DNA of 64,000 nucleotides from Flavobacterium sandaracinum (GCF_004349135.1 NZ_SMFN01000002.1:248001-312000), one strand, 5' to 3'. Counted from the first letter of the stretch, positions 19,174 to 28,939 are shown. Numbers and translations are program-made. Notes: a model not told the origin generated them from the sequence alone.

Positions 19174-19206
19174 AAAACCACTGCCGGTACAAAAAGCAGT
19201 GGTTTT
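19174..19206 (-). terminator. Terminator of the RND efflux operon
   Basis: AAAACCACTGC (19174-19184) pairs perfectly with GCAGTGGTTTT (19196-19206), 43 bases past the tolC-like stop. The minus-strand 3' side reads TTTTGTTATT, a moderate U-tract. Confidence 0.8.
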
Positions 19207-19248
19207 GAAACAAACAGGAATCAATAATAATTAGTCAAGCAATCTTAA

Positions 19249-20649
19249 TTATTGCCAGCCACCACCAAGAGCTCTGTACAATTGAATTATCGCTTTATAT
19301 TGTTGGAATTTATTGTCTATTAAACTTAGTTCGGCATTCAAAGCATTGTCTTTTACGGTCAAAACTTCTAAATAATTGGCTAAACCGTATGTTAATAATT
19401 CATCGGAGTAATCGGTGGCTTTATTTAACGCGTCCACTTGTTTTTCTCTTATTGTCAATTTATACGTTTCGTTATTGTATTGAGCCAAAGCATCTGAAAC
19501 TTCTTTTCCTGCGGTTAAAAGCGACTGCTCAAATTGCAGATAAGCTTTTTCTTGATTGGCTTTTGCAATTTCGAATCTCGTTTTAATTTGGCGCTGATTG
19601 AAAATAGGCTGTGTTAAACCAGTAATTATGTTGGCAAAGATGGAATTAGCACTAAACCATTCTTTCAGATCAATACTTTGAAGTCCACCAGATGCAGTCA
19701 GTTTTAATGTTGGATAAAAATTACTTTTGGCTACATTAGTTTGTTCAAAATTAGAAATTAAGTTGTACTCTGCTGCAATCACATCAGGCCTGTTTCTAAG
19801 CAAAGTTGCAGGAACACCAAGCGTAATATTGGGTTGCATCAATTGATTTTCAAAAGTGCTTCTTTCAATTTTTGCCGAACCTTCGCCCATAAGAATACTT
19901 AAGGTATTTTCAAAAATGATAATGCTGTTCTTTAAATCGGCAATGATAATTTCAGTCGCATATTTCTGTGCTTCGGTTTGCTTAACGCCAACTTCGGTTA
20001 CATTTCCCGCTTTTTTTAGTGCAATAATAGTTTCGACACTTTGGTTTCTGTTTACCAAGGTTTTCTCTGCTAATTTTATCTGTGCATCAACCGAAAGCAA
20101 TTGATAATAGGTCGCAGCAATAGTAGCTATCAATTGGGTTTTTACTGCTTGGTTTGCAGCTGTAGTTTGAAGGTAAGCAGCATTTGCAGCACGCTTATTA
20201 CTTCTTATTTTTCCCCAAATATCGGCTTCCCAAGAGAGGCTTCCAGTCAATTGATATTGATTGGTACTTCTGTCTTGTAATAAGGCGCCAAACTGACTGT
20301 TTCTAGAAAGTTCCTGATGCGTCCAGTCGGCACCTGCGGAAAGAGTAGGGAAGTATCCCGCTTTTCCTTGTTTCATGGCCGCCTCTGCCGCCACAATATT
20401 TTGCATGGCAATTTTAATATCCAAATTATTTTCTAACCCCTTCTTGATATATCCCTGTAAAAGCGGATCCGTAAAAACGTTTTTCCAAGCAACATTGGCA
20501 AGAGAAACAGTATCAGTTGACACGATTTCGTTTCGGTATAAATTTTCCGTTTTTAATTCCGGTCGTTTGTATTCTTTGGCCACAAAGCACGATTGCATTA
20601 CCGTTGCGGTTATGACAAGTACAGCTATTTTGGTTAACTTATTTTTCAT
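19249..20649 (-). CDS. TolC/OprM-type outer-membrane efflux lipoprotein
   Basis: This 466-residue protein belongs to the NodT/OprM group. The signal peptide ends in a lipobox with Cys21 (TVMQSCFVAK). Two long alpha-helical repeats follow, with typical phrases WEADIWGKIRSNKRAA, LLRNRPDVIAAEYNL and ALGGGWQ at the C-terminus. It forms the outer-membrane channel of the tripartite pump encoded just upstream. Its ATG overlaps the end of the acrB-like gene by 11 bases, so translation is probably coupled. It is the last gene of the operon before the terminator. Confidence 0.93.
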   Translation of the reverse strand: MKNKLTKIAVLVITATVMQSCFVAKEYKRPELKTENLYRNEIVSTDTVSLANVAWKNVFTDPLLQGYIKKGLENNLDIKIAMQNIVAAEAAMKQGKAGYFPTLSAGADWTHQELSRNSQFGALLQDRSTNQYQLTGSLSWEADIWGKIRSNKRAANAAYLQTTAANQAVKTQLIATIAATYYQLLSVDAQIKLAEKTLVNRNQSVETIIALKKAGNVTEVGVKQTEAQKYATEIIIADLKNSIIIFENTLSILMGEGSAKIERSTFENQLMQPNITLGVPATLLRNRPDVIAAEYNLISNFEQTNVAKSNFYPTLKLTASGGLQSIDLKEWFSANSIFANIITGLTQPIFNQRQIKTRFEIAKANQEKAYLQFEQSLLTAGKEVSDALAQYNNETYKLTIREKQVDALNKATDYSDELLTYGLANYLEVLTVKDNALNAELSLIDNKFQQYKAIIQLYRALGGGWQ

Positions 20650-23600
20650 TTTCTTTGTTTAAAAGTGTGACATTTGAATCCTGATTTTCTATAGGAAGTG
20701 GCTTTGTAGAAATTTTTTCCTGCAAGGTTTGGAAAACAATAAATAATATAGGTATCACAAAAACTCCAAAAATAGTTCCTATTAACATTCCCCCAATTGC
20801 TCCAGTTCCAATAGCGTTGTTCCCAACAGCTCCGGCTCCTTTAGCTAACATTAAAGGCAATAATCCAAAAATAAATGCAAATGATGTCATCAAAATAGGA
20901 CGCAAACGCGCAACTGCGCCGTTAATAGCAGCTTGTGTAATACTCATTCCTTTTTTTCTAGAATCTACAGAAAACTCGACGATCAAAATGGCATTCTTAG
21001 CCAGCAATCCAATAAGCATAATTAGTGTTATTTGTAAGTAAATATTATCACTTACATCAAATAAATAAGCAAATAAGTACGCTCCCGCTAAACCAATTGG
21101 TAATGAAATTAATACGGCAAAAGGCAACATATAACTCTCGTATTGAGCAGCTAACAAGAAATAGACAAATACCAAACACAAAAGGAAAATATACAATGTT
21201 TGACCACCTGCACTTATTTCCTCACGAGTCATTCCTGAGAACTCATAACCATAACCAACAGGTAAACTTTGACTTGCCACTTCTTCAACTGCTTTAATCG
21301 CATCGCCAGAACTGAAACCTTCGTTAGGAGCACCGGTAATTTTTACAGAAGTAAACAAATTGAATCGTTCTATTGCTTGAGGACCAAATACTTTTACCAA
21401 TGTCACAAATTGTGAGATAGGCGCCATTTGACCGTTATTATTTCTGACTAACACTTTATTTAATGATTCGGGATTACTTCTAAATTCTGGTTCAGATTGG
21501 TAAACCACACGAAACTGTTTACCAAATTTGTTGAAATTAGAAGCATAAACACCACCGTAATATCCTTGCATCGTTCCTAAAACATCAGTAACTGTTAAAC
21601 CTGATTTTTTTATGGAAGCGACATTCAAATCAATTCGGTATTGCGGATAATTTGGAGAAAAAGAAGTAGTCGCATATTTGATTTCAGGACGGCTGTTTAA
21701 AGCTGCCAAAAATTTATTGTTTACTTCACTTAGCTCCGAGATTGTTCCTCCTTTTTGATCTTGTAATTGAAATTCAAAACCATTGGTGAAACCAAAACCA
21801 ACAAGTGTAGGACGAGCAAAATAAAGTACTTTTGCATCTTTTACTGACGCAGTTCGTTTAAATAATTCCTGTACAACTGCATTTATTTCTTGATTCGTTT
21901 CTTTACGTTCCGCCCAAGTTTTCAATTTTACGATTACCATTCCGTAGTTACTTCCGGTACCACTTAGTAAACTTCGACCTGATATACGAAGCACTTCTTT
22001 TATTTCAGGAATGTCTTTTACCTTATTTTCGATTTGTAATAAAACCTCTTCCGTTCTTTCCAATGAAGTACCTGGCGGAAGGGAAACATCCGAAAGAATC
22101 GCTCCCGTATCTTCACCCGGTACAAAAGCTTTTGGAGTAATATTTAACAGCAAGATAAATATCCCTGCAAAGACTGCAATTCCTAGAAAGGCCAACCATT
22201 TTCGTTTTATAAAAAACTCAACAGACCTTTTGTATTTAGCGGTTGTGGTTTCAAATCCAACATTAAATGCAGTAAAAAAGCGCGCTGCAAAACCTTTTTT
22301 CTTAGCACTTTTATCGTGTTCTTTTAAGAAAATGGCACATAAAGCCGGGGAAAGTGTCAAGGCATTAATAGCTGATAATACTATCGCAACAGCTAAAGTT
22401 ATTCCAAACTGCTTGTAAAAAACTCCCGCTGATCCACTGATAAAAGAAACTGGAATAAATACAGCTGACATAACAAGCGTAATTGAAACAATCGCACTAC
22501 TGATATCTTGCATGGCACTGTGAGCCGCTTTTTTAGGATCATGTTCTCCAGCTTCCATTTTGGCATGGACAGCCTCAACGACGACAATCGCATCATCGAC
22601 CACAATTCCCACTGCGAGGACTAAAGCAAAAAGCGTTAGTAAATTTATGGTAAAGCCAAATAAACTTAGGAAAAAGAACGTTCCTACAATTGCAACAGGA
22701 ACTGATATAGCCGGAATCAAAGTTGATCTCCAGTCTTGTAAGAAGATGAAAACTACAATAAATACTAATATGAAGGCTTCTATTAAGGTATGAATCACTT
22801 TAGTAATAGATTCGTCTAGGAAGTCGTTTGCATTAATTAATGTGGCATATTTTACCCCTTTTGGGAAATTTACTTCCGCATCATCTAGTACTTTTAACGA
22901 ACCCTCAATTACTTCTTGCGCATTAGATCCTGCTGTTTGAGCAATTGCAATCGCAATAGATTTGTTTCCATTGGTGTAAGCATTACTAGCATAATTTACA
23001 GCTCCCAATTCAATTTTGGCAACATCTCCTAACTTAAGGATTTCTCCGTTTTCGGTTGAACGAATAATAATTTCTTCGAACTCTTTTACATTTTGTAATC
23101 GTCCTTTATATTTTAAAGCATATTGAAAAGATTGGTCCCCACTTTCACCTAACTGCCCAGGAGCAGCTTCAATATTCTGCTCAGCCAATAAAGCGGTAAT
23201 ATCCGAAGGAACAAGCCCATAAGCTCCCATTACATCTGGCTTAAGCCAAATACGCATGGAGTAGTCTTTTTGTCCAAAAATCATTGCTTCTCCAACTCCA
23301 GCTACACGTTTTATTTTTGGTAAAATATTGATGTTAGCATAATTCTGAAGAAAAGTATCATCATAATCAGGGTTGTCACTGTACAATGATAAAATTAAAA
23401 TATTATCACTTTGTCTCTTTGAAGTCGTGACACCGGCTCTTGTAACTTCCTGCGGTAACAAAGGTGTAGCGCGAGAAACCCGATTTTGCACGTTTACTGC
23501 TGCCAAATCTGGATTTGTACCTAATTTAAAGTAAATGTTTATGACTGCCGAACCATCATTATTTGATGTAGAAGTCATATAAGTCATGTCTTCAACACCG

Positions 23601-23809
23601 TTTATTTGTTCTTCTAATGGAATTACCACCGAGCTCATTACCACTTCGGCACTGGCACCTTGATAATTTGCTGATACAGTTACCGTAGGCGGTGCTATTT
23701 CTGGATATTGTGAAACTGGAAGTGAGATTAACCCTAAAACTCCCAAAATTACGATGATAATAGAAATCACCGTTGACAATACGGGTCTGTCAATGAATTT
23801 TGAAAACAT
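20639..23809 (-). CDS. AcrB/MexB-type RND multidrug efflux transporter (HAE1)
   Basis: This 1056-residue inner-membrane protein is full length for the HAE1 family. It starts MFSKFIDRPVLSTVISIIIV with the first TM helix, followed by PEIAPPTVTVSANYQGAS, a hallmark of AcrB homologues. TM4 has the proton-relay Asp pair in VVDDAIVVVE. The second half repeats the layout, with GANEGFSSG-like docking loops and NAILIVEFS in TM10. It exports hydrophobic drugs or related compounds with proton uptake, together with the adaptor and outer-membrane channel in the same operon. It lies 33 bases after the adaptor gene. Confidence 0.95.
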   Translation of the reverse strand: MFSKFIDRPVLSTVISIIIVILGVLGLISLPVSQYPEIAPPTVTVSANYQGASAEVVMSSVVIPLEEQINGVEDMTYMTSTSNNDGSAVINIYFKLGTNPDLAAVNVQNRVSRATPLLPQEVTRAGVTTSKRQSDNILILSLYSDNPDYDDTFLQNYANINILPKIKRVAGVGEAMIFGQKDYSMRIWLKPDVMGAYGLVPSDITALLAEQNIEAAPGQLGESGDQSFQYALKYKGRLQNVKEFEEIIIRSTENGEILKLGDVAKIELGAVNYASNAYTNGNKSIAIAIAQTAGSNAQEVIEGSLKVLDDAEVNFPKGVKYATLINANDFLDESITKVIHTLIEAFILVFIVVFIFLQDWRSTLIPAISVPVAIVGTFFFLSLFGFTINLLTLFALVLAVGIVVDDAIVVVEAVHAKMEAGEHDPKKAAHSAMQDISSAIVSITLVMSAVFIPVSFISGSAGVFYKQFGITLAVAIVLSAINALTLSPALCAIFLKEHDKSAKKKGFAARFFTAFNVGFETTTAKYKRSVEFFIKRKWLAFLGIAVFAGIFILLLNITPKAFVPGEDTGAILSDVSLPPGTSLERTEEVLLQIENKVKDIPEIKEVLRISGRSLLSGTGSNYGMVIVKLKTWAERKETNQEINAVVQELFKRTASVKDAKVLYFARPTLVGFGFTNGFEFQLQDQKGGTISELSEVNNKFLAALNSRPEIKYATTSFSPNYPQYRIDLNVASIKKSGLTVTDVLGTMQGYYGGVYASNFNKFGKQFRVVYQSEPEFRSNPESLNKVLVRNNNGQMAPISQFVTLVKVFGPQAIERFNLFTSVKITGAPNEGFSSGDAIKAVEEVASQSLPVGYGYEFSGMTREEISAGGQTLYIFLLCLVFVYFLLAAQYESYMLPFAVLISLPIGLAGAYLFAYLFDVSDNIYLQITLIMLIGLLAKNAILIVEFSVDSRKKGMSITQAAINGAVARLRPILMTSFAFIFGLLPLMLAKGAGAVGNNAIGTGAIGGMLIGTIFGVFVIPILFIVFQTLQEKISTKPLPIENQDSNVTLLNKENEK

Positions 23810-23842
23810 ATTTTGTTATTTATTCAATAGTTAGTGTGTGAA

Positions 23843-24949
23843 TTATTTTGTTGTAGGATTGATTATAGTTTTAAAATCAACAACTTCAGGGGTAATGAGG
23901 GTACCTTCAGTTACGATTCCAACTCCTTCCACAAGTATTTTATCATTTGTGTTTAATCCGCTATCCACTACAAAAAATTTGCCTCCAGGAATTGGTCGAA
24001 CTACAATTGGAACAGCTTGCACTTTGTTATTTTTATCCACAACAAGCGCAATTCGCTTGTCTTGTAATTCTAATGTGGCGTTTTGAGGGATAATAATAAC
24101 ATCTTCTAAATCAGTAGGAATCTGTATTGTTCCACTTTCTCCTGAACGCAACAATTTGTTCCCGTTTGCAAAACGTGCTCTTACATTAAATGATCCCGTT
24201 TGTACATTGGCTTGACCGCTAAAAGTTTCAATTTTACCCTTTTGTTCATAAGGCATACCATTGCTCAAAACTAAATTCACCGCCTCCATTTTGTTTATTT
24301 TTTCCTGAAATGACTTTCCTTCCGCATTCATCATGATATCCAATTGCTCTTTTTCATTTACTGAAAAATAAGCATAAATAGTACTCACATCAGAAACTCG
24401 CGTTAAAGGTTCAACAGTCTGGCTGCTTACATAACTTCCAAGGCGTAATGGCAATGTCCCTACAAATCCATTAACAGGACTTTTTATAGTAGCATAATTA
24501 ATTCTGGCAATAATACTTTGAAAAGTACTTTTAGCGCTAGCTAAGTTTGCTTTTGCAGTTTCTAATTGCACATCACTGATAATGTTTCGCTCTACCAAAG
24601 GGATTAGACGATTTACCTCCACTTGAGCAGCAGCTACTTTTGCTTTTGCCGCAGCAGCTTCTTGGGTTGCTGTTTGTGTCTCTAATTTAAAAAGTAATTG
24701 CCCTTTTTTAACTTCTTGGCCTTCTTGTACATATATTTTTTCAATATATCCATCTACTTTTGCACGAATATCGATGTCTGTAACTCCTTCTAAACTGGCA
24801 GGATATTCCGCTAATAAAGTAGTATTTGAAGTTCCTATTTCGACTACTTTGTACGACATAACTGGAGGAGCCGTTGGAGCGGTTTCTTTTTTGCAGGAGA
24901 GCAAACTTATTGATAATACGATTGCACTTATAAAATATTTCTTTTTCAT
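23843..24949 (-). CDS. AcrA-type periplasmic adaptor (membrane fusion protein)
   Basis: This 368-residue lipoprotein has signal peptide MKKKYFISAIVLSISLLSCKK with lipobox Cys19. The lipoyl/hairpin region shows ASLEGVTDIDIRAKVDGYIE and VQEGQEVKKGQLLFKL, with an alpha-hairpin rich in Ala (AAAAKAKVAAAQVEV), then the IKSPVNGFVG beta-barrel part (INYATIKSPVNGFVG). It links the RND pump to the TolC-like channel. It is the second gene in the operon, 22 bases after the regulator. Confidence 0.94.
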   Translation of the reverse strand: MKKKYFISAIVLSISLLSCKKETAPTAPPVMSYKVVEIGTSNTTLLAEYPASLEGVTDIDIRAKVDGYIEKIYVQEGQEVKKGQLLFKLETQTATQEAAAAKAKVAAAQVEVNRLIPLVERNIISDVQLETAKANLASAKSTFQSIIARINYATIKSPVNGFVGTLPLRLGSYVSSQTVEPLTRVSDVSTIYAYFSVNEKEQLDIMMNAEGKSFQEKINKMEAVNLVLSNGMPYEQKGKIETFSGQANVQTGSFNVRARFANGNKLLRSGESGTIQIPTDLEDVIIIPQNATLELQDKRIALVVDKNNKVQAVPIVVRPIPGGKFFVVDSGLNTNDKILVEGVGIVTEGTLITPEVVDFKTIINPTTK

Positions 24950-24971
24950 TCGGACTATTTACTAAAATTGA

Positions 24972-25469
24972 TTAATTATTTTTGCTATTATTGATTTCTA
25001 TTTCCTTGAATTTTTCGATGGTTTTAATCAGAAGCTCCTCTACTTCGCAAACATGGATTTTATAGGCTTTTACATTTTCCATATTGCATTGTTCTTCTTT
25101 ACAAGAAATAGTTTGCTCACGGTAGGTGATTAATTTGTCAATTATTTTTTTTTCAAAATCAAGAATTTTGATATAATTAGAAAGTCTTTCACTGAATGGA
25201 GACGGTTTAAAATATTTTTTACGATCACCGCTTAAAGTGTAGTAATTGATTTTATCCATCTTTAGAAGTAGATTCAAATTCGTAGAAATTGAGCTTTTAC
25301 TGGCACCCATTTTTTCGACAATCTCTTCAAATGTTAATCCAGTCTTACAACCATCTACTATTAATAAACCAAGAATTCTGGAACCTAATGGCGGTAAATT
25401 GTATAATAACTCAAAATGAATTCCGAACATTTCGATGAGTTCTTCTCTCTCTTTTTGGATTGTTGCCAT
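24972..25469 (-). CDS. GbsR/MarR-family transcriptional repressor of the efflux operon
   Basis: This 165-residue protein has a winged-helix domain of the GbsR type: GSRILGLLIVDG (about 28-39), LTFEEIVEKMGASKSSISTNLN (recognition region, core KMGASKSSIS) and INYYTLSGDRKKYF as the wing. The C-terminal helices contain a Cys pair, SCKEEQCN, that might sense metals or oxidants; this is speculative. It is first in the operon with acrAB-tolC homologues and has a palindromic operator in its promoter, which supports autoregulation and local control of the pump. Confidence 0.9.
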   Translation of the reverse strand: MATIQKEREELIEMFGIHFELLYNLPPLGSRILGLLIVDGCKTGLTFEEIVEKMGASKSSISTNLNLLLKMDKINYYTLSGDRKKYFKPSPFSERLSNYIKILDFEKKIIDKLITYREQTISCKEEQCNMENVKAYKIHVCEVEELLIKTIEKFKEIEINNSKNN

Positions 25470-25481
25470 GTTTTTTTTTAC

Positions 25482-25489
25482 AAAAGTAA
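25482..25489 (-). promoter_or_regulatory. -7 promoter box of the efflux operon
   Basis: The minus strand reads TACTTTTG, an exact TAnnTTTG match, 13 bases before the repressor's ATG, giving a very short leader. The operator palindrome begins three bases upstream. Confidence 0.65.
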
Positions 25490-25492
25490 AGT

Positions 25493-25524
25493 TAGTTCGT
25501 AATTTACCGAACTAAACGAACTTA
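25493..25524. promoter_or_regulatory. Palindromic operator, probable binding site of the GbsR/MarR regulator
   Basis: A perfect 8-bp inverted repeat TTAGTTCG (25493-25500) and CGAACTAA (25509-25516) with an 8-base spacer is followed by a third half-site CGAACTTA (25517-25524 region). It sits in the promoter spacer upstream of the -7 box, where bound protein would block RNA polymerase. A further GTTCG half-site lies near 25628, before the divergent gene. Confidence 0.75.
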
Positions 25525-25710
25525 AAATTATGTTAATTTTTAAGAAAACGATTTCTTTAGTATTTATTTTCTTTCGAATAAAAATCTAAAGTTTAAACCT
25601 CAATTAGTTATATCTAAATTAAAAAGTAGTTCGTGAAAAAAAAATGCTTAATATTGAGAAGAGAACAATTGCACAATATTTATATTTTATTAAACCAAAT
25701 GAATTTAACT

Positions 25711-26505
25711 ATGAAATCTAAAAACTTTACGAACTCTTTGCTACTAATTGCGTTATTTTTTGCAACGGCAGCTATGGCACAACACAAATATGTGAACACC
25801 CCTCCGGAGGTTTCGCCAATGCAAATGAAACCCGAAATGACTGAAATTTGGGAACCAGAAGTAAAAGTGATTACACCAGCTAAAATGCTTGGAAATGCAC
25901 CTTCGGATGCAATTATTTTATTTGACGGTAAAAATCTGGATCAATGGGCAAGTCAAAAAGATGCCAGTAAACCTGCACCGTGGAACATTGTTGACAAAGA
26001 TTATATGGAGGTTGTTCCGGGTTCAGGAGCTATTCAAACTAAGATGGCTTTTGGTGATTGCCAATTGCACCTGGAATGGAGCGCACCAGATGTAGTTTTA
26101 GATGGCGGACAGGCAAGAGGAAACAGTGGTGTGTTTTTCCAAAACAGGTATGAATTGCAAATATTGGATTCTTATAATAATAGAACCTACAGCAACGGAC
26201 AAGCGGGAAGTATTTATAAAGATCATCCACCATTAGTAAATGCTGTAAAAACACCATTAGAGTGGAATGCCTATGATGTAATTTATACAGCTCCGCGATT
26301 CAAAGCGGATGGAAGAATTGATTCTCCGGCCAGAATCACCGTATTTTTAAATGGTGTTTTAGTACAAAACAATACGACCATAAACGGTTTGACACTGTAC
26401 ATCGGTTTACACAATTATCCGTCGTCTCATGGCGATGATGTTATTTCGCTTCAAGATCATGATTCTAAAAATCAATTCAGAAATATTTGGATTAGAAAAC
26501 TTTAA
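25711..26505 (+). CDS. Exported DUF1080 (3-keto-disaccharide hydrolase-like) protein
   Basis: The start at 25711 gives a 264-residue protein with a clean signal peptide (MKSKNFTNSLLLIALFFATA, cleaved after AMA-Q). Starts at 25633 and 25699 would add an implausible tail before the signal. The mature part is a concanavalin-like jelly-roll of the DUF1080 family: ILFDGKNLDQWAS, GDCQLHLEW, NSGVFFQNRYELQILDSY in parts, GQAGSIYKDHPP and FRNIWIRKL at the end. Members cleave 3-keto-glycosides or bind glycans. It is divergent from the efflux operon and followed by a terminator, so it is a single-gene unit. Confidence 0.85.
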   Translation: MKSKNFTNSLLLIALFFATAAMAQHKYVNTPPEVSPMQMKPEMTEIWEPEVKVITPAKMLGNAPSDAIILFDGKNLDQWASQKDASKPAPWNIVDKDYMEVVPGSGAIQTKMAFGDCQLHLEWSAPDVVLDGGQARGNSGVFFQNRYELQILDSYNNRTYSNGQAGSIYKDHPPLVNAVKTPLEWNAYDVIYTAPRFKADGRIDSPARITVFLNGVLVQNNTTINGLTLYIGLHNYPSSHGDDVISLQDHDSKNQFRNIWIRKL

Positions 26506-26515
26506 AAAGTTAATC

Positions 26516-26546
26516 AACGGAGCGCTACAAACGCTCCGTTTCTTTT
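26516..26546 (+). terminator. Rho-independent terminator of the DUF1080 gene
   Basis: AACGGAGCG (26516-26524) pairs perfectly with CGCTCCGTT (26532-26540) and is followed by TCTTTT. It lies 11 bases past the stop codon. Confidence 0.92.
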
Positions 26547-26595
26547 GGCTCTAAATCAGAACAAGGAACGTTTCTGTTTTGAAATCTAAATTACT

Positions 26596-26603
26596 TATAT
26601 TTG
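26596..26603 (+). promoter_or_regulatory. -7 promoter box of the HD phosphohydrolase gene
   Basis: TATATTTG matches TAnnTTTG exactly. An upstream TTTG (26578-26581) is present at a shorter than usual spacing of 14 bases. The GTG start codon follows 22 bases later. Confidence 0.55.
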
Positions 26604-26625
26604 TTGACCTTAAAATAAAGTTATA

Positions 26626-27855
26626 GTGAGTCAAATCAATAAGCTGAAAATATTCAATGATCCCATTTATGGATTTATTACCATTCCAAATGCCTTAATC
26701 TACGATTTAGTTCAGCATCCCTATTTTCAACGTTTGCGTCGAATTTCCCAAATGGGATTATCGTATTTAGTATATCCTGGTGCCAATCATACGCGTTTTC
26801 ATCATGCTTTAGGTTGTATGCATTTGATGCAAAAAGCAGTCGATGTATTGCGTTTCAAAGGAGTAGCAATTTCTCTCGAAGAAGAAAATGCATTGTACAT
26901 TGCCATTTTATTACATGACATTGGGCATGGACCGTTTTCGCACGCGATGGAAAAAAGCATTGTTGAAGATGTACATCATGAAGAAATATCATTATTATTC
27001 ATGAACCAATTGAATGTGGAATTCAATGGTCAATTAAGTCTGGCTATTCAGGTTTTTAAAGGTGAATACAACAGAAAATTCATGTTGCAGTTGATTTCGA
27101 GTCAGTTGGATATGGATCGTATGGATTATTTGAAACGCGATAGTTTCTATTCAGGAGTGGCAGAAGGGAATGTCAACTCAGAACGACTGATTCAAATGAT
27201 GAATGTCGTGGACGATTTTTTGGTTATAGAAGAAAAAGGAATTTATTCTGTTGAGAAATTCTTAATGTCTAGACGATTAATGTATTGGCAGGCATATTTG
27301 CACAAAACGAGTTTAGTGGCAGAGTTAATTTTGATGAAGATCTTAAAACGTGCCAAAGAATTGACTCTAAAAGGAGTACAGTTGCCTTGCAGTGAACCGC
27401 TGCTTTTTTTCATGCAAAATAAAGTCACGATTGAAACTTTTGATGCTGAAACCTTGGATTTATTTGCTCAATTAGATGATTTTGATATCATTGGAGCATT
27501 AAAATCTTGGCAAAAGCACGATGATTTTATATTGTCCTCTTTGAGTAAAATGATAGTAAACCGAGATTTATTAAAAATAAAGTTAACTAGCGAAAAAGTA
27601 GCGATTGAGGAATTGCAACCGCTTAAAGAGCGTTTTTCCTTGGAAAACAATATTTCACTAATGGAAACCAATTATTTTATTTTTAAAGGGAAAATAAAAA
27701 ACCAAGCCTATAGCAAAGAAGCGGAACCCATACGAATTTTGAAAAAAGATAGCACAATCGAGGATGTAATTGAATCATCTGATCAGCTGAATTTAAAATC
27801 GTTATCTAAATTAGTGACCAAGTATTATATCTGTTTCCCAAAACAACTGTTATAA
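26626..27855 (+). CDS. HD-domain phosphohydrolase (dGTPase/SAMHD1-like)
   Basis: This 409-residue protein starts at a GTG; no in-frame ATG precedes it and the translated start SQINKLKIFNDPIYGFI is typical of the family. Metal ligands are visible: His in TRFHHALGCMHLM, the HD pair in LLHDIGHGPFSHAME and Asp in SQLDMDRMDYLKRDS. The family hydrolyses nucleoside triphosphates or related phosphates; the bacterial Bacteroidota members are generally uncharacterised. The gene is 40 bases upstream of lpxD, but lpxD has its own promoter, so the two may be only partly co-transcribed. Confidence 0.9.
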   Translation: MSQINKLKIFNDPIYGFITIPNALIYDLVQHPYFQRLRRISQMGLSYLVYPGANHTRFHHALGCMHLMQKAVDVLRFKGVAISLEEENALYIAILLHDIGHGPFSHAMEKSIVEDVHHEEISLLFMNQLNVEFNGQLSLAIQVFKGEYNRKFMLQLISSQLDMDRMDYLKRDSFYSGVAEGNVNSERLIQMMNVVDDFLVIEEKGIYSVEKFLMSRRLMYWQAYLHKTSLVAELILMKILKRAKELTLKGVQLPCSEPLLFFMQNKVTIETFDAETLDLFAQLDDFDIIGALKSWQKHDDFILSSLSKMIVNRDLLKIKLTSEKVAIEELQPLKERFSLENNISLMETNYFIFKGKIKNQAYSKEAEPIRILKKDSTIEDVIESSDQLNLKSLSKLVTKYYICFPKQLL

Positions 27856-27882
27856 AAACGTCATTTAAAATCTATTTTTTTA

Positions 27883-27890
27883 TATTTTTG
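27883..27890 (+). promoter_or_regulatory. -7 promoter box directly before lpxD (possibly leaderless)
   Basis: TATTTTTG matches TAnnTTTG and ends only five bases before the lpxD ATG at 27896. The predicted transcription start would fall at or within a base or two of the A of ATG. No -33 TTTG is obvious. Confidence 0.5.
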
Positions 27891-27895
27891 TCGGG

Positions 27896-28939
27896 ATGAA
27901 ATTTACAGCAGAACAAATAGCGGGGATTTTAGAAGGAGAAGTTGTTGGGAATCCCATGGCTGAGGTTTTTAGATTGTCAAAAATCGAAGAAGGTGCTGAA
28001 GGGTCACTTACTTTTCTCTCAAATCCTAAATATCTTAATTATATATATTCTACAAAAGCTTCAGTAACAATAGTTAACAATACTTTTGTGCCTGAATCTC
28101 CTGTAACAACCACATTGATAAAAGTGCACGATGCTTATGCGGCATTTTCTAAATTATTAGAATTTTACAACCAAGTGAAATTAAATAAAAGTGGTATCGA
28201 GCAACCTTCTTTTCTTTCGCAAAGTGTAAAATACGGAGATAATTTATATCTTGGCAGCTTTAGTTATGTTGGCCAAAATGTAGTTTTAGGCGAAAACGTA
28301 AAAATTTATCCCAATTGTTTTATTGGCGATAATGTTATAATTGGTGATAATGTTGTGTTATTCGCTGGCGCAAAAATATATTCGGAGACCGTAATAGGTA
28401 ATAATTGTACGATACATTCCGGAGCAATTATTGGTGCTGATGGTTTTGGTTTTGCACCAAATCCAGATGGGACATACACTAAAATCCCACAAATAGGAAA
28501 TGTAATTATTGAAGATAATGTTGATATAGGTTCTTGTACAACAATTGACAGAGCCACAATGGGATCAACAATCATAAGAAAAGGTGTAAAGCTTGACAAT
28601 CAAATTCAGATTGCTCACAATGTAGAAATTGGCGAAAATACCGTAATTGCCGCTCAAACAGGAGTTGCAGGTTCTACAAAAATTGGGAGAAACGGAATGA
28701 TAGGAGGCCAAGTTGGAATATCCGGACACTTAAACATTGGGAATAATGTTCGAATCCAAGCGCAATCGGGTGTGGGACGAAATATAAAAGATAATGAAAT
28801 CTTGCAAGGAAGCCCTACATTTGGTTACAATGATTTTAGTAAATCGTATGTTCATTTTAAGAATTTACCAAAAATCGTTGCAGAAATAGAAGAATTAAAA
28901 AAACAAATATTAAACCAAAAAAATGGAAACAATGGTTAA
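27896..28939 (+). CDS. lpxD: UDP-3-O-acylglucosamine N-acyltransferase
   Basis: LpxD adds the N-linked hydroxyacyl chain in the third step of lipid A synthesis in the cytoplasm. The 347-residue length is typical. The N-terminal uridine-binding domain (1-105) includes [11 protein letters not shown] left-handed beta-helix of hexapeptide repeats follows (about 110-310, such as [13 protein letters not shown] and [12 protein letters not shown]), with the catalytic His in [10 protein letters not shown] and [11 protein letters not shown]-terminal helix ends in [10 protein letters not shown]. It heads the lipid A gene cluster and overlaps lpxC-fabZ by 17 bases, implying coupling. Confidence 0.95.
   Translation: MKFTAEQIAGILEGEVVGNPMAEVFRLSKIEEGAEGSLTFLSNPKYLNYIYSTKASVTIVNNTFVPESPVTTTLIKVHDAYAAFSKLLEFYNQVKLNKSGIEQPSFLSQSVKYGDNLYLGSFSYVGQNVVLGENVKIYPNCFIGDNVIIGDNVVLFAGAKIYSETVIGNNCTIHSGAIIGADGFGFAPNPDGTYTKIPQIGNVIIEDNVDIGSCTTIDRATMGSTIIRKGVKLDNQIQIAHNVEIGENTVIAAQTGVAGSTKIGRNGMIGGQVGISGHLNIGNNVRIQAQSGVGRNIKDNEILQGSPTFGYNDFSKSYVHFKNLPKIVAEIEELKKQILNQKNGNNG

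Noticed and set aside
22399..22605. A same-strand frame inside the RND pump gene
   Set aside because: It lies wholly within the pump gene in another frame and has no homology-like features.
25633..25710. Extended N-terminus of the DUF1080 protein
   Set aside because: It would put 26 extra charged residues before a clean signal peptide starting at 25711.
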